DNA of 58,113 nucleotides, taken from positions 1-58,113 of the forward strand of contig NZ_AZRK01000006.1 in assembly GCF_002895485.1 (NCBI RefSeq), given 5' to 3'. A program made the position numbers and the translations under genes. Positions 21,757-29,917 of this stretch are shown here, piece by piece. This stretch comes from Petrotoga sp. 9PWA.NaAc.5.4 (lineage in GTDB: Bacteria; Thermotogota; Thermotogae; Petrotogales; Petrotogaceae). The notes below the pieces were generated by a model. The model worked only from the letters and a program-made list of their open reading frames with translations, had not been told where the DNA came from and searched no databases. Every line of letters starts with the position of its first letter. Within the stretch, counting starts at the first letter, position 1.

Positions 21757-21796
21757 AAAAAAGCCTTTTTTGATTTTTCTTAAAAAATGAAAAGGC
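21757..21796 (-). terminator. Terminator-like hairpin upstream of the clpC promoter (minus strand)
   Basis: On the minus strand GCCTTTT (21796-21790) pairs with AAAAGGC (21769-21763) across a 20-nt loop and is followed by TTTTTT (21762-21757). It has terminator architecture but no annotated gene in front of it on this strand. It may protect clpC from antisense transcription or end a small transcript. Confidence 0.5.
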
Positions 21797-21957
21797 CCTC
21801 ACGAATAATGTAGTAATTAAGCAGTTTTTTATTCAATATTTTAATCACAATGATACCAATTTTTTTACTCATTGTTCATGCCTTGTTTTTTTATCTACCG
21901 TTTTTGGAAGAGAACCATTTAAATAAAGTTTTTAATATATTGTTAACTTAAATGAAA

Positions 21958-21986
21958 TTGACAAGAATACACTCCTTTGATATAAT
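21958..21986 (+). promoter_or_regulatory. Consensus sigma-70 promoter for the tRNA-rpmG-secE-nusG operon
   Basis: TTGACA at 21958-21963 and TATAAT at 21981-21986 are both perfect consensus, with the optimal 17-bp spacer. Initiation should occur near 21993, about 20 nt before tRNA-Thr. It is the strongest promoter in the window, as expected for tRNA, ribosomal protein and RNA polymerase genes. Confidence 0.92.
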
Positions 21987-22012
21987 CAACTTCGGTTAAG
22001 AAAAGAATTTTT

Positions 22013-22088
22013 GCCGATGTAGCTCAATTGGCAGAGCGGCTGACTTGTAATCAGCAGGTTGGGGGTTCAAGTCCCTTCATCGGCTCCA
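22013..22088 (+). tRNA. tRNA-Thr (anticodon TGT)
   Basis: The acceptor stem GCCGATG pairs with CATCGGC, discriminator T is followed by an encoded CCA, and the D arm contains AGCTC...GAGC. The anticodon stem-loop CTGACTTGTAATCAG exposes TGT, and the T loop reads GGTTCAAGTC. The gene is 76 nt long and reads ACA codons. It is the first gene after the consensus promoter. Confidence 0.96.
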
Positions 22089-22095
22089 AATTATT

Positions 22096-22182
22096 GGTGA
22101 GGTGCCCGAGAGGCCAAAGGGGGCGGACTGTAAATCCGCTGGCAGACTGCCTTCGAAGGTTCGAATCCTTCCCTCACCACCA
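22096..22182 (+). tRNA. tRNA-Tyr (anticodon GTA)
   Basis: The acceptor stem GGTGAGG pairs with CCTCACC, followed by discriminator A and an encoded CCA. The anticodon loop CTGTAAA presents GTA. A long variable arm marks a class II tRNA, as expected for bacterial tRNA-Tyr. It lies 7 nt after tRNA-Thr, so both come from one precursor. Confidence 0.96.
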
Positions 22183-22225
22183 TTTATTTATTTTTATTTC
22201 TATATTCTTTAAAGAGGTGAGTGAA

Positions 22226-22390
22226 ATGGCATCAAAAACTCAAATAATAATTTTTTCTTTAAAATGTACAGAATGCAACAATAGAAACTATTATAAAAGA
22301 AAGAATAGAAATTTTAAAGAAAAAATAGAACTAAAGAAATATTGCCCTCATTGCAAAAAACACACTCTTCATGTAGAAGCAAAGATTTAG
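22226..22390 (+). CDS. rpmG: 50S ribosomal protein L33
   Basis: A 54-residue L33 starting at ATG 22226 behind AGAGGTGAG. It contains two CxxC zinc-ribbon pairs, CTEC near the start and CPHC near the end, as in the zinc-binding form of L33, and it is rich in Lys and Arg. An open frame running in from tRNA-Thr is read-through without coding meaning. The order tRNA-rpmG-secE-nusG is the usual bacterial arrangement, although no tRNA-Trp is present. Confidence 0.95.
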   Translation: MASKTQIIIFSLKCTECNNRNYYKRKNRNFKEKIELKKYCPHCKKHTLHVEAKI

Positions 22391-22457
22391 TTATTTGCTA
22401 TTTTATGTTTCGTGCAGTAATTCAGATATTATTTTATAATAAACGGGAGTGTTAAAT

Positions 22458-22676
22458 ATGTCTAAATTTTGGATTTTTTTAACTTCTGTTTGGCAAGAAG
22501 CAAAAAAAATTAATTGGCCAACTCGTAAGGAGTTGCTTAATTCTACAATTATTGTTTTGATAATAATAGCTTTTGTTGCTGTTTACTTATTTGCTGTAGA
22601 TTTCGGTTTGTTACAATTTTTTACTCTATTGGTTTATCCTGTTTTTTTGAGAAATCAAGGTTCAGGAATTCCATAA
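22458..22676 (+). CDS. secE: Preprotein translocase subunit SecE
   Basis: A 72-residue single-span SecE. The ATG at 22458 follows GGGAG; an in-frame GTG at 22449 overlaps that SD and is rejected. The conserved amphipathic region EAKKINWPTRKELLNST precedes the hydrophobic span (IIVLIIIAFVAVYLFAVDF). It clamps SecY in the translocon. The position before nusG is conserved in bacteria. Confidence 0.95.
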   Translation: MSKFWIFLTSVWQEAKKINWPTRKELLNSTIIVLIIIAFVAVYLFAVDFGLLQFFTLLVYPVFLRNQGSGIP

Positions 22677-22738
22677 AGTCTATGGTTGTTTATTTTTTGA
22701 TCTTCAAATTAAATTATAAATGTGGTGAAACTTAAAAT

Positions 22739-23803
22739 ATGCGTAAAGAATGGTATGTACTTCAAGTTTATTCAGGAATGGAGAATAAAGTAAAAGAAAC
22801 ATTAGAAGAAAGAATTAAATCGTTAGGATATGAAAGGTATTTTGGAAAAATTATTATACCTGAAGTAGAAGAATTGAATTATTCAAATAAAAAGACTGAT
22901 AGGGTTTTTGTTTCTAAAAATGCAGAATTATATGTAAAAAAAGGCAGAGACGTAAAAAAAGGCGATCTTTTGGCAAAAGATACCGAAATACGTGTAAAAT
23001 CAAGTGGAGTTATTTTAGAACTAAAAAATTATAGAAGGATTACCGTTGAAACCGAAGGAAAAAAATATTATAAAGCTTTTTTAATTCCCGAGAGTGCAGG
23101 TATAATTTCAGGGTTAAGAATAGGAAAAAAGTTGAGAGCAGGTACCCCCTTAAGTAAAAACATGGAATACGAAAGTGATGTAGATGGAGAGATTGTATCA
23201 AGCGAAAAAGTTAAAAGAATAGTTCTAAAAACAGATAATGGAGAAGAAGAAGTTTATATAGTTCCTAAAGAATGTTTTAAGAATGAGTTATATAAAACGG
23301 GAACTTATGTAGAACAAGGAACTGTAATAGGGAGCTCTCGTCAATATCAAGCCAAGTTTTCTGGAAGAATAGATATTAGAGAAACTGCTTTCTATAGAGA
23401 AGTTAAAATAGTAAAAACTAAAAGGCGGAATCTTTTTCCTGGATATGTGTTTATAGAAATGATGTATCTAAAAGAAACAGAAAATTTAGTAAAAAATATA
23501 GCTTATATTTCTTCTTTTTTGAGTATTGGAGGTAAACCTGTAAAATTAAAAAGACAAGAAATCAGAGCTATTTTGAGATTAATTGGAGAAGAAGAATATG
23601 AAAAGAAACAAATTAAAGAGATTAGAACAGATTTCGAAATAGGTGAACATATAAAAATAATAAGCGGACCTTTTGAGTATTTTACAGGGAAAATAAAAAC
23701 TATCGACTTAGAAAAACAGGAAGTTAGTGTAGTTGTTACTATGTTCGGAAGAGAAACTGCTGTAACATTATCTCTAAGTGAAATAGAAAAAATAATAGAT
23801 TAA
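22739..23803 (+). CDS. nusG: Transcription antitermination factor NusG with large inserted domain
   Basis: A 354-residue protein, about twice the usual NusG length. Residues 1-45 (RKEWYVLQVYSGMENKVKETL) start the NGN domain. About 45-220 form an insertion with repeated hairpin-like beta segments (KKGRDVKKGDLLAKDTEIRV and similar). The NGN domain resumes with RRNLFPGYVFIEM, and residues about 300-354 are a KOW domain (GEHIKIISGPFEYFTGKI). The same architecture is known from Thermotoga NusG, where the insert is domain II. It binds RNA polymerase and links it to Rho or the ribosome. The SD is weak (GTGGTGAA). Confidence 0.95.
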   Translation: MRKEWYVLQVYSGMENKVKETLEERIKSLGYERYFGKIIIPEVEELNYSNKKTDRVFVSKNAELYVKKGRDVKKGDLLAKDTEIRVKSSGVILELKNYRRITVETEGKKYYKAFLIPESAGIISGLRIGKKLRAGTPLSKNMEYESDVDGEIVSSEKVKRIVLKTDNGEEEVYIVPKECFKNELYKTGTYVEQGTVIGSSRQYQAKFSGRIDIRETAFYREVKIVKTKRRNLFPGYVFIEMMYLKETENLVKNIAYISSFLSIGGKPVKLKRQEIRAILRLIGEEEYEKKQIKEIRTDFEIGEHIKIISGPFEYFTGKIKTIDLEKQEVSVVVTMFGRETAVTLSLSEIEKIID

Positions 23804-23821
23804 AATATAAAGTAAGTGGGA

Positions 23822-23839
23822 GGGATTTTAATCAATCCC
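23822..23839 (+). promoter_or_regulatory. Small hairpin in the nusG-rplK gap (possible L1 target)
   Basis: GGGATT (23822-23827) and AATCCC (23834-23839) form a 6-bp stem with loop TTAATC, about 15 nt before the rplK SD. In other bacteria ribosomal protein L1 represses the L11-L1 transcript by binding its leader. The hairpin is in the right place, but I cannot show that it matches the L1-binding fold. Confidence 0.35.
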
Positions 23840-23865
23840 GATATACCACAAGGAGGTTATAAAGT

Positions 23866-24294
23866 ATGGCAAAAAAACTTATAAGAGTGGTGAAGCTTCA
23901 ACTTGAAGCTGGAAAAGCAACTCCTGCACCACCAGTAGGTCCTGCATTAGGACAATATGGTGTGAACTTAATGGAGTTTTGTAAAAAATTTAACGCTGCA
24001 ACTGCGGATCAAGCTGGTACTCTTTTGCCAGTAGAGATTTCTATTTTTGAAGATAGATCTTTTACATTTATTGTTAAAACTCCTCCCGCTTCTTTCTTGC
24101 TTAAAAAAGCCGCTAATGTTAAGTCTGGCGCAAAACAACCGGGTAAAGAGATGGTTGGAAAAATAACGAAAAGTCAATTAAAAGAAATAGCTGAGCTCAA
24201 GATGAAAGATTTAAACGCTAAAGATATAGAAGCCGCTATGAAAATAATTGCCGGAACTGCAAGAAATATGGGAATCGAAATCGTAGAAGGTTAA
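23866..24294 (+). CDS. rplK: 50S ribosomal protein L11
   Basis: A 142-residue L11 of standard length. It contains [20 protein letters not shown] near the N-terminus and the C-terminal rRNA-binding domain with [12 protein letters not shown] at the end. It forms the stalk base with L10 and L7/L12 and activates GTPase factors. The SD is AAGGAGGTT. rplA follows 17 bp later. Confidence 0.98.
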   Translation: MAKKLIRVVKLQLEAGKATPAPPVGPALGQYGVNLMEFCKKFNAATADQAGTLLPVEISIFEDRSFTFIVKTPPASFLLKKAANVKSGAKQPGKEMVGKITKSQLKEIAELKMKDLNAKDIEAAMKIIAGTARNMGIEIVEG

Positions 24295-24311
24295 AAAGGG
24301 AGGAGAAAATA

Positions 24312-25019
24312 ATGCCAAAAAGAGGGAAAAAATACCAAGAAATCGTAAAATTAGTTGATAAAACTAAAAGTTATAGTATAGATGAAGCTTTGGAACTTGT
24401 AAAAAAGGTTTCTTATAGTAAATTTGATGGTACAGTTGAAATGCATGTAGTTTTGGGAATAGATCCAAAAAAAAGTGATCAAAACGTTAGAGGCACAATT
24501 TCTCTGCCAAAAGGAACCGGTAAAAAAGTAAGAGTGTTAGTCTTTGCAGAGGGAGAAAATGCTGAACAGGCAAGACAAGCTGGTGCTGATTATGTTGGTT
24601 CTGATGATTTTATAAATAAAATAAGTTCTGAAGGATGGACTGATTTCGATGTAGCCATTTCTACACCCGATATGATGCGAAAAATAGCAAAACTGGGAAA
24701 AGTTTTAGGACCAAGGGGTTTAATGCCTTCTCCAAAAGCCGGGACAGTTACAGAGAATGTTGCCCAAGCTGTTAAAGACTTCAAATCAGGAAAAGTTGAA
24801 ATTAGAAACGATAGGACGGGAAATGTTCATATACCAATTGGTAAAGTCTCTTTTGCAAAAGAGGATTTAAAGGAGAACTTATTATCTGCGTTGGAACAGT
24901 TATCAAAAATGAAGCCCGAATCTGCGAAAGGCAAATTCATTAATAAAGTTGTTATTGCACCAACTATGGGCGTAGGAATTAATATAGATCTCAGTACAGA
25001 ACAATTAAAAGTTGCCTGA
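24312..25019 (+). CDS. rplA: 50S ribosomal protein L1
   Basis: A 235-residue L1 with the signature [21 protein letters not shown] and a full two-domain length. It binds the mobile L1 stalk of 23S rRNA and in many bacteria represses its own operon. It starts at ATG behind GGGAGGAG and is followed by the L10 leader. Confidence 0.98.
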   Translation: MPKRGKKYQEIVKLVDKTKSYSIDEALELVKKVSYSKFDGTVEMHVVLGIDPKKSDQNVRGTISLPKGTGKKVRVLVFAEGENAEQARQAGADYVGSDDFINKISSEGWTDFDVAISTPDMMRKIAKLGKVLGPRGLMPSPKAGTVTENVAQAVKDFKSGKVEIRNDRTGNVHIPIGKVSFAKEDLKENLLSALEQLSKMKPESAKGKFINKVVIAPTMGVGINIDLSTEQLKVA

Positions 25020-25039
25020 TTTTTATAAAATTTTCATTT

Positions 25040-25171
25040 TAACGTGCCAAAGAAAGTTGGTCAAATTGAAAGTTAAAGAGCTTTAATGCTCGCCTACTGA
25101 GGCATGTGGAATAGAAATAGATAAAAAGTTATCTATTTCTTTAATCCGCGGCCGTGAGCCGCTTTTTTTAT
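25040..25171 (+). promoter_or_regulatory. Ribosomal protein L10 leader with intrinsic terminator/attenuator
   Basis: The 166-nt gap between rplA and rplJ is a structured leader. A perfect 11-bp stem AGAAATAGATA (25113-25123) and TATCTATTTCT (25130-25140) is followed by a GC-rich stem GCGGC (25148-25152) and GCCGC (25158-25162) and seven T residues (25163-25169). The SD of rplJ comes directly after. Upstream sequence (25050-25110) can form the multi-arm structure of known L10 leaders, to which L10-(L12) binds. The arrangement suggests transcription attenuation of rplJL-rpoBC. The family assignment rests on position and architecture, not on a covariance search. Confidence 0.8.
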
Positions 25172-25185
25172 AAGGAGGTGCTCTT

Positions 25186-25719
25186 TTGCTAACTAAAGAA
25201 AAAAAGAAAAGTTTGATAGATGAATTCATCCAGGCTCTTCAAAATTCACCTATCATTTTATTTGTTGATTTTACAGGAATGTCTGTGGATCAGACAAACG
25301 CTTTTAGAATAGAATTATTTAAAAATTTTGGAAAGGATGTCACTTTTAAAGTTTATAGAACATCACTTTTAAAAACCGCTTCAAAATTAGCGTCAATGGA
25401 AAAAGATTACCAAAAATTCTTTGAAGGTAGCACAGGAGTAATTTATGCGAAAGACCGTGACCCCATAGAGGTATTAAAAGTAGTTCAAAAATTTTCTGAT
25501 TCAAATAACCAACTTCCTCAGATAAAAGGTGGTATTTTAGAAGGAGCAATAATTGATGCTGAGAAAGTAAAAGAATATTCCAAACTACCTTCAAAACAGG
25601 AACTTTATGCTATGTTAGCAAGGTCATTAAACAGTCCTATATCTGGCTTAGTAAATGTTTTATCCGGTACTTTGAGAAGCTTTTTATATGTTTTAAATGC
25701 AATTAAAGAAAACAAATAA
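25186..25719 (+). CDS. rplJ: 50S ribosomal protein L10
   Basis: A 177-residue L10. The N-terminal rRNA-binding domain begins LTKEKKKSLIDEFIQALQN, and the C-terminal helix (SGLVNVLSGTLRSFLYVLNAIKE) binds L7/L12 dimers. The start is TTG, 6 nt after AAGGAGGTG. Expression is probably controlled by the preceding leader. Confidence 0.97.
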   Translation: MLTKEKKKSLIDEFIQALQNSPIILFVDFTGMSVDQTNAFRIELFKNFGKDVTFKVYRTSLLKTASKLASMEKDYQKFFEGSTGVIYAKDRDPIEVLKVVQKFSDSNNQLPQIKGGILEGAIIDAEKVKEYSKLPSKQELYAMLARSLNSPISGLVNVLSGTLRSFLYVLNAIKENK

Positions 25720-25743
25720 AATATTTTATGGAGGTGTTTTTAA

Positions 25744-26130
25744 ATGACAAGGGAAGAACTTATCAATGAAATAAAAAATATGACTGTGGGAGAACTAGCT
25801 GAATTGGTAAAGGCTTTAGAAGAAGAGTTTGGAGTTTCTGCAGCGGCTCCTGTAGTAGCAGCTGCTGTTCCCGGAGCAACTTCTGCAGGACAAGCTCAAG
25901 AAGAAGAAAAAACTCAATTTGATGTAATACTTAAAGGTTTTGGAGATAAGAAAATCGGCGTTATTAAAGTTGTTAGAGAACTTACAGGTTTAGGTTTGAA
26001 AGAAGCTAAAGATTTAGTTGAAAAAGCTGGAACTCCTGATGCTAAAATAAAAGAAGGAGTTACAAAAGCAGAAGCAGAAGATGTCAAGAAAAAATTAGAA
26101 GAAGCTGGAGCAGAAGTTGAAATCAAGTAA
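25744..26130 (+). CDS. rplL: 50S ribosomal protein L7/L12
   Basis: A 128-residue L7/L12. The N-terminal dimerisation helices ([19 protein letters not shown]) are joined by an Ala-rich hinge to the globular domain with [23 protein letters not shown], which recruits translational GTPases. The SD is GGAGGTG. It is followed by a terminator-like hairpin before rpoB. Confidence 0.98.
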   Translation: MTREELINEIKNMTVGELAELVKALEEEFGVSAAAPVVAAAVPGATSAGQAQEEEKTQFDVILKGFGDKKIGVIKVVRELTGLGLKEAKDLVEKAGTPDAKIKEGVTKAEAEDVKKKLEEAGAEVEIK

Positions 26131-26181
26131 TTGAATTAAAAGTTTAACATTAATTTTAAAAAAAAAAGTTATAATTGAAGT

Positions 26182-26211
26182 TGCATTGGGCTTATCCCGA
26201 TGCACTTTTTT
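26182..26211 (+). terminator. Partial terminator between rplL and rpoB
   Basis: TGCATTGGG (26182-26190) and CCCGATGCA (26196-26204) form a 9-bp stem with one G-U pair and a 5-nt loop, followed by CTTTTTT. In many bacteria a leaky terminator here lowers RNA polymerase expression relative to ribosomal proteins, and this hairpin fits that role. Confidence 0.75.
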
Positions 26212-26253
26212 CGTTTTTTCTTTATTAAATGATAGAAAACGAGGTGGTTCCAT

Positions 26254-29200
26254 TTGAATACTATTTTAAGAAAAGTAGGTAAAAGAGAAAGAAAGTTTTT
26301 CGGGAAAGTACCGGAGAATATGTCTATTTATGAAGATTTGGTAAAAATACAAAAGGATTCTTTTAATAACTTTCTAAATAAAAGTTTGATGGAAAGTATT
26401 AAAAGATATATGCCAATAAGAGTTCCTATTAAAACCGCTGCTAAAAAGAACAAAGAAATTTTAATTGACTTTGTTGATGTCACATATGAAAATCCTTCGA
26501 TTAGTGAAAGTGAATGCCTTGATAAGGGTTTGACATATTCTGCAAAAGCCTTTTTAAAAGTTAGAATTACAGATACCTCCACTGGTGAAATGATCGAAAA
26601 AGACGATGTTTTTTTATGTAACATCCCTTATTTAACAGATAGAGGAATTTTTATAATTAATGGTGCTGAAAGAGTAGTGGTTAATCAGTTGGTCAGATCT
26701 CCTGGCATATATTTTATAAAAGAAGAAGAAACCGACTCAACTAAAGAAATGTTGATTGCTCATTTTTTACCAGTTAAAGGAGCTTGGTTAGAAATACTTA
26801 TTAACCCTAATCCTGGTAAAGAAATTCTCCAAGTAAGAATAGATAGGAAAAGAAAGTTTAATTTATTCCTATTTTATAGAGCTCTTGGATACGAAAATGA
26901 TTTAGACATTTTAAGTCTTTTCCCTGAAAATGTAGATTTAGAAGATGAATTTGAAGTTTCAAAATATAAAGACTGTACAGTGTTATCTGATTTATTCTTT
27001 GAAGAATTAGAAAAACTTGAACCTCCTAGGAAAACCACCAAAGGCATGATACTTTCTGATGTTATAGAGTTGTTTAAAAATAATGGAATTAAAAATATAA
27101 AAGTTGCTAACAGAGTTGCTCAAATTACATTAGACAGAATGAAGAAAAGATATGAAAAAGAAGGTAATTTAACTTCTTTGGAGGCTTATAAAGAAATATA
27201 TTCTAAGCTAAAACCTACTGAAATTCCGAGAGCTCAAAAAGCAAAAGAAGAAATAGAAGATATGTACTTTAATCCATCAAAATTTGATTTTTCCGAGATT
27301 GGAAGGCAAAAAGCACAAACTAAATTGACACAAGCTTATATAGATTATTTAAAAGAAGTTGAAGGCAAAGAAATTCCTCAAGAGACAGCAGAAAAAATTA
27401 AATATCCTATAAGTTCTTTAGCAATAGATAAACTCGATATAGTTCTCGCAACCAGATATCTGTTAAAATTAGAAGAGTACCCTGAAGGATTAGATACGAG
27501 AGATCACTTAGGTAACAAAAGAGTTAGATCCGTGGGTGAACTCATGCAAATAGAATTTGAGAGAGCTTTCTCTAAAATGATTCAACACATTCCAGAGAAA
27601 GTTGCTATGTCACCGGCTCTAAATAAAATTAATCCCCAATCTTTAATAAATTCAAGAGCAATTATGATTGCTTTTCATCAGTTTTTTGCTTCCAGTCAAT
27701 TATCTCAGTTCTTAGACCAAGTAAATCCTTTAGCTGAATTAACACATAAAAGAAGGCTTTCCGCCATAGGACCTGGAGGATTAAAGAGGGAACATGCAAA
27801 ATTTGAAGTAAGAGACGTTCATCATTCGCATTACGGTCGAATGTGTCCGATAGAAACTCCGGAAGGAGCTAATATTGGTCTTATTACTTCTTTAGCCATT
27901 TTAGCAAAAGTTGATGAATATGGCTTTTTAAAAACACCGTACTATAAAGTAAAAAATGCAAAAATAGATTATAAAAACATAATCTACTTAACTGCCGATG
28001 AAGAAGAACTCCATAAAATTGCGCCGGCATCGATAAAAATCACTGAAGATGGAGTTTTAGAAGACGAATATGTTGAAGCAAGATATCTTGGAAAAGTCAC
28101 ACTGTTCCATAAAGATGAGATTGAATATATTTCAGTCACTCCAAAACAAATAGCTTCTGTTTCTGCAGCTCTTATACCCTTTTTGGAACATGATGATGCC
28201 AATAGAGCTTTGATGGGATCTAACATGCAAAGACAAGCTGTCCCACTTTTAAAGCCAGACGCCCCTTTTGTTGGAACGGGTGTAGAATGGCTTGCTGCTA
28301 GGGATTCGGGATATTTGATAATGGCTAAGCACAGAGGTATTGTAGAATATGTAGATGGAAGGAAGATTATTGTTAAACGGTTGAATAAAAATAATGAGCC
28401 CGAATTGGATTCAGATGGTAATGAAATTAAAGATCAATATCACTTGATGAAATATGTAAGGTCTAATCAAGACATGTGTATAAATCAAGTGCCTATTGTG
28501 GATATGGAAGATATAGTTGAAGAAGGAGAACCTTTAGCCGATGGTCCATCTATGGATATGGGTGAACTTGCTTTAGGAAAAAATATTGCGGTTGGATTTT
28601 TATCGTGGGAAGGTTATAATTTTGAAGATGCTATAGTAGTTAGTCAGGAATTATTAGAAAATGATACTTTTACATCTATTCATATAGAAGTCTATGAAAC
28701 TAAAGCTATGGATACTCAATTAGGCCCAGAAGAAATAACCGCAGATATACCCAACGTTAAAAAAGAACTTTTGAGAAATTTAGATGAAAACGGAATAGTT
28801 AAAGTTGGATCTTATGTATCTTCTGGCGATATATTAGTTGGAAAGGTTACTCCAAGGGGAGAATCAGATACTACTCCTGAAGAAAAACTTATTAAATCTG
28901 TTTTTGGAGATAAGGGCCGAGACGTAAAAGATACCTCCTTGACTTTACCTCATGGAGTAGAAGGAAGAGTAATAGATGTTCAAATTTTTGATAGGAAAGA
29001 CATTCCTTCATTGGAAATAGGCGTTAATAAATATGTTAAAGTTTTTATTGCTACGAAAAAAACTCTTGAATCGGGAGATAAACTGGCAGGTAGGCATGGT
29101 AATAAAGGAGTAATCTCTACAATTTTGAACAAGGAAGATATGCCTTTCTTGCCTGATGGAACACCTTTACAAATGTTATTGTCTCCATTAGGGGTACCTT

Positions 29201-29817
29201 CTCGTATGAATATAGGACAAATTTTAGAACTTCATTTAGGATGGCTTTCGATGTTAACTGGAGATTATTATGCATCCCCTATATTTGATGGGGCGTCAGA
29301 AGAAGAAATCATGACTGAACTTTCAAAAATTAGAAAAGAAAAGGGATTATACTTAGGAGATGATGAAAAAAATCCCACAGGTAAGATTATATTAAGAGAT
29401 GGAAGAACAGGTGAGCCTTTTGACTTTCCAGTAGCTGTAGGTTCAATGTATATGCTCAAACTTTCTCATATTGCAAAAGATAAGATTCATGCTCGATCGA
29501 CAGGTCCATATTCTCTAATTCACCAACAACCCTTAGGAGGAAAAGCTCATTTCGGTGGACAAAGATTTGGTGAAATGGAAGTCTGGGCACTTGAAGCACA
29601 CGGAGCAGCACATACATTGAATGAAATGCTAACTTATAAATCTGATGATATAAAAGGTAGAAATGAAGTTTATAAATCTGTATTGAAAGGAGAAAATTTA
29701 CCAGAACCTGGAATACCAGAAAGCTTTAAAGTTTTGATGAAAGAACTACAAGGTTTATTGTTGGATATTAAATTATACGATGAAGAAGGTAATGAATTAG
29801 ACATTGATAAACTCTAA
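26254..29817 (+). CDS. rpoB: DNA-directed RNA polymerase subunit beta
   Basis: A 1187-residue RpoB. The start is TTG behind GAGGTGG. Recognisable blocks include the rifampicin region with SSQLSQFLDQVNPLAELTHKRRLSA, GPGGLKREHAKFEVRDVH, YGRMCPIETPEGANIGL, the run GDKLAGRHGNKGVIS and the C-terminal block GGQRFGEMEVWALEAHGA. The rifampicin pocket (S and Q of SSQL, D of LDQ, H of THKRR) looks wild type. It forms the catalytic core with RpoC, encoded 100 bp downstream. Confidence 0.99.
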   Translation: MNTILRKVGKRERKFFGKVPENMSIYEDLVKIQKDSFNNFLNKSLMESIKRYMPIRVPIKTAAKKNKEILIDFVDVTYENPSISESECLDKGLTYSAKAFLKVRITDTSTGEMIEKDDVFLCNIPYLTDRGIFIINGAERVVVNQLVRSPGIYFIKEEETDSTKEMLIAHFLPVKGAWLEILINPNPGKEILQVRIDRKRKFNLFLFYRALGYENDLDILSLFPENVDLEDEFEVSKYKDCTVLSDLFFEELEKLEPPRKTTKGMILSDVIELFKNNGIKNIKVANRVAQITLDRMKKRYEKEGNLTSLEAYKEIYSKLKPTEIPRAQKAKEEIEDMYFNPSKFDFSEIGRQKAQTKLTQAYIDYLKEVEGKEIPQETAEKIKYPISSLAIDKLDIVLATRYLLKLEEYPEGLDTRDHLGNKRVRSVGELMQIEFERAFSKMIQHIPEKVAMSPALNKINPQSLINSRAIMIAFHQFFASSQLSQFLDQVNPLAELTHKRRLSAIGPGGLKREHAKFEVRDVHHSHYGRMCPIETPEGANIGLITSLAILAKVDEYGFLKTPYYKVKNAKIDYKNIIYLTADEEELHKIAPASIKITEDGVLEDEYVEARYLGKVTLFHKDEIEYISVTPKQIASVSAALIPFLEHDDANRALMGSNMQRQAVPLLKPDAPFVGTGVEWLAARDSGYLIMAKHRGIVEYVDGRKIIVKRLNKNNEPELDSDGNEIKDQYHLMKYVRSNQDMCINQVPIVDMEDIVEEGEPLADGPSMDMGELALGKNIAVGFLSWEGYNFEDAIVVSQELLENDTFTSIHIEVYETKAMDTQLGPEEITADIPNVKKELLRNLDENGIVKVGSYVSSGDILVGKVTPRGESDTTPEEKLIKSVFGDKGRDVKDTSLTLPHGVEGRVIDVQIFDRKDIPSLEIGVNKYVKVFIATKKTLESGDKLAGRHGNKGVISTILNKEDMPFLPDGTPLQMLLSPLGVPSRMNIGQILELHLGWLSMLTGDYYASPIFDGASEEEIMTELSKIRKEKGLYLGDDEKNPTGKIILRDGRTGEPFDFPVAVGSMYMLKLSHIAKDKIHARSTGPYSLIHQQPLGGKAHFGGQRFGEMEVWALEAHGAAHTLNEMLTYKSDDIKGRNEVYKSVLKGENLPEPGIPESFKVLMKELQGLLLDIKLYDEEGNELDIDKL

Positions 29818-29898
29818 ATTTTTTATATATAAGCGCATCAGAGTAATTGAGAAATTGTATTTAATATAATGTAATGTTCAACAAAAGGAAATAAAAAA

Positions 29899-29911
29899 CC
29901 CTCAAGGAGGG
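29899..29911 (+). promoter_or_regulatory. Hairpin that sequesters the rpoC Shine-Dalgarno sequence
   Basis: CCCTC (29899-29903), loop AAG and GAGGG (29907-29911) form a perfect 5-bp stem. The right arm is the rpoC SD itself, 6 nt before the ATG. It could tune rpoC translation relative to rpoB. At high growth temperature such a short stem may open easily, so its effect is uncertain. Confidence 0.5.
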
Positions 29912-29917
29912 AAAAGA

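Noticed and set aside
22028-22225. Open frame extending rpmG back into tRNA-Thr
   Set aside because: It reads through two tRNA genes. L33 begins at 22226 behind a good SD.
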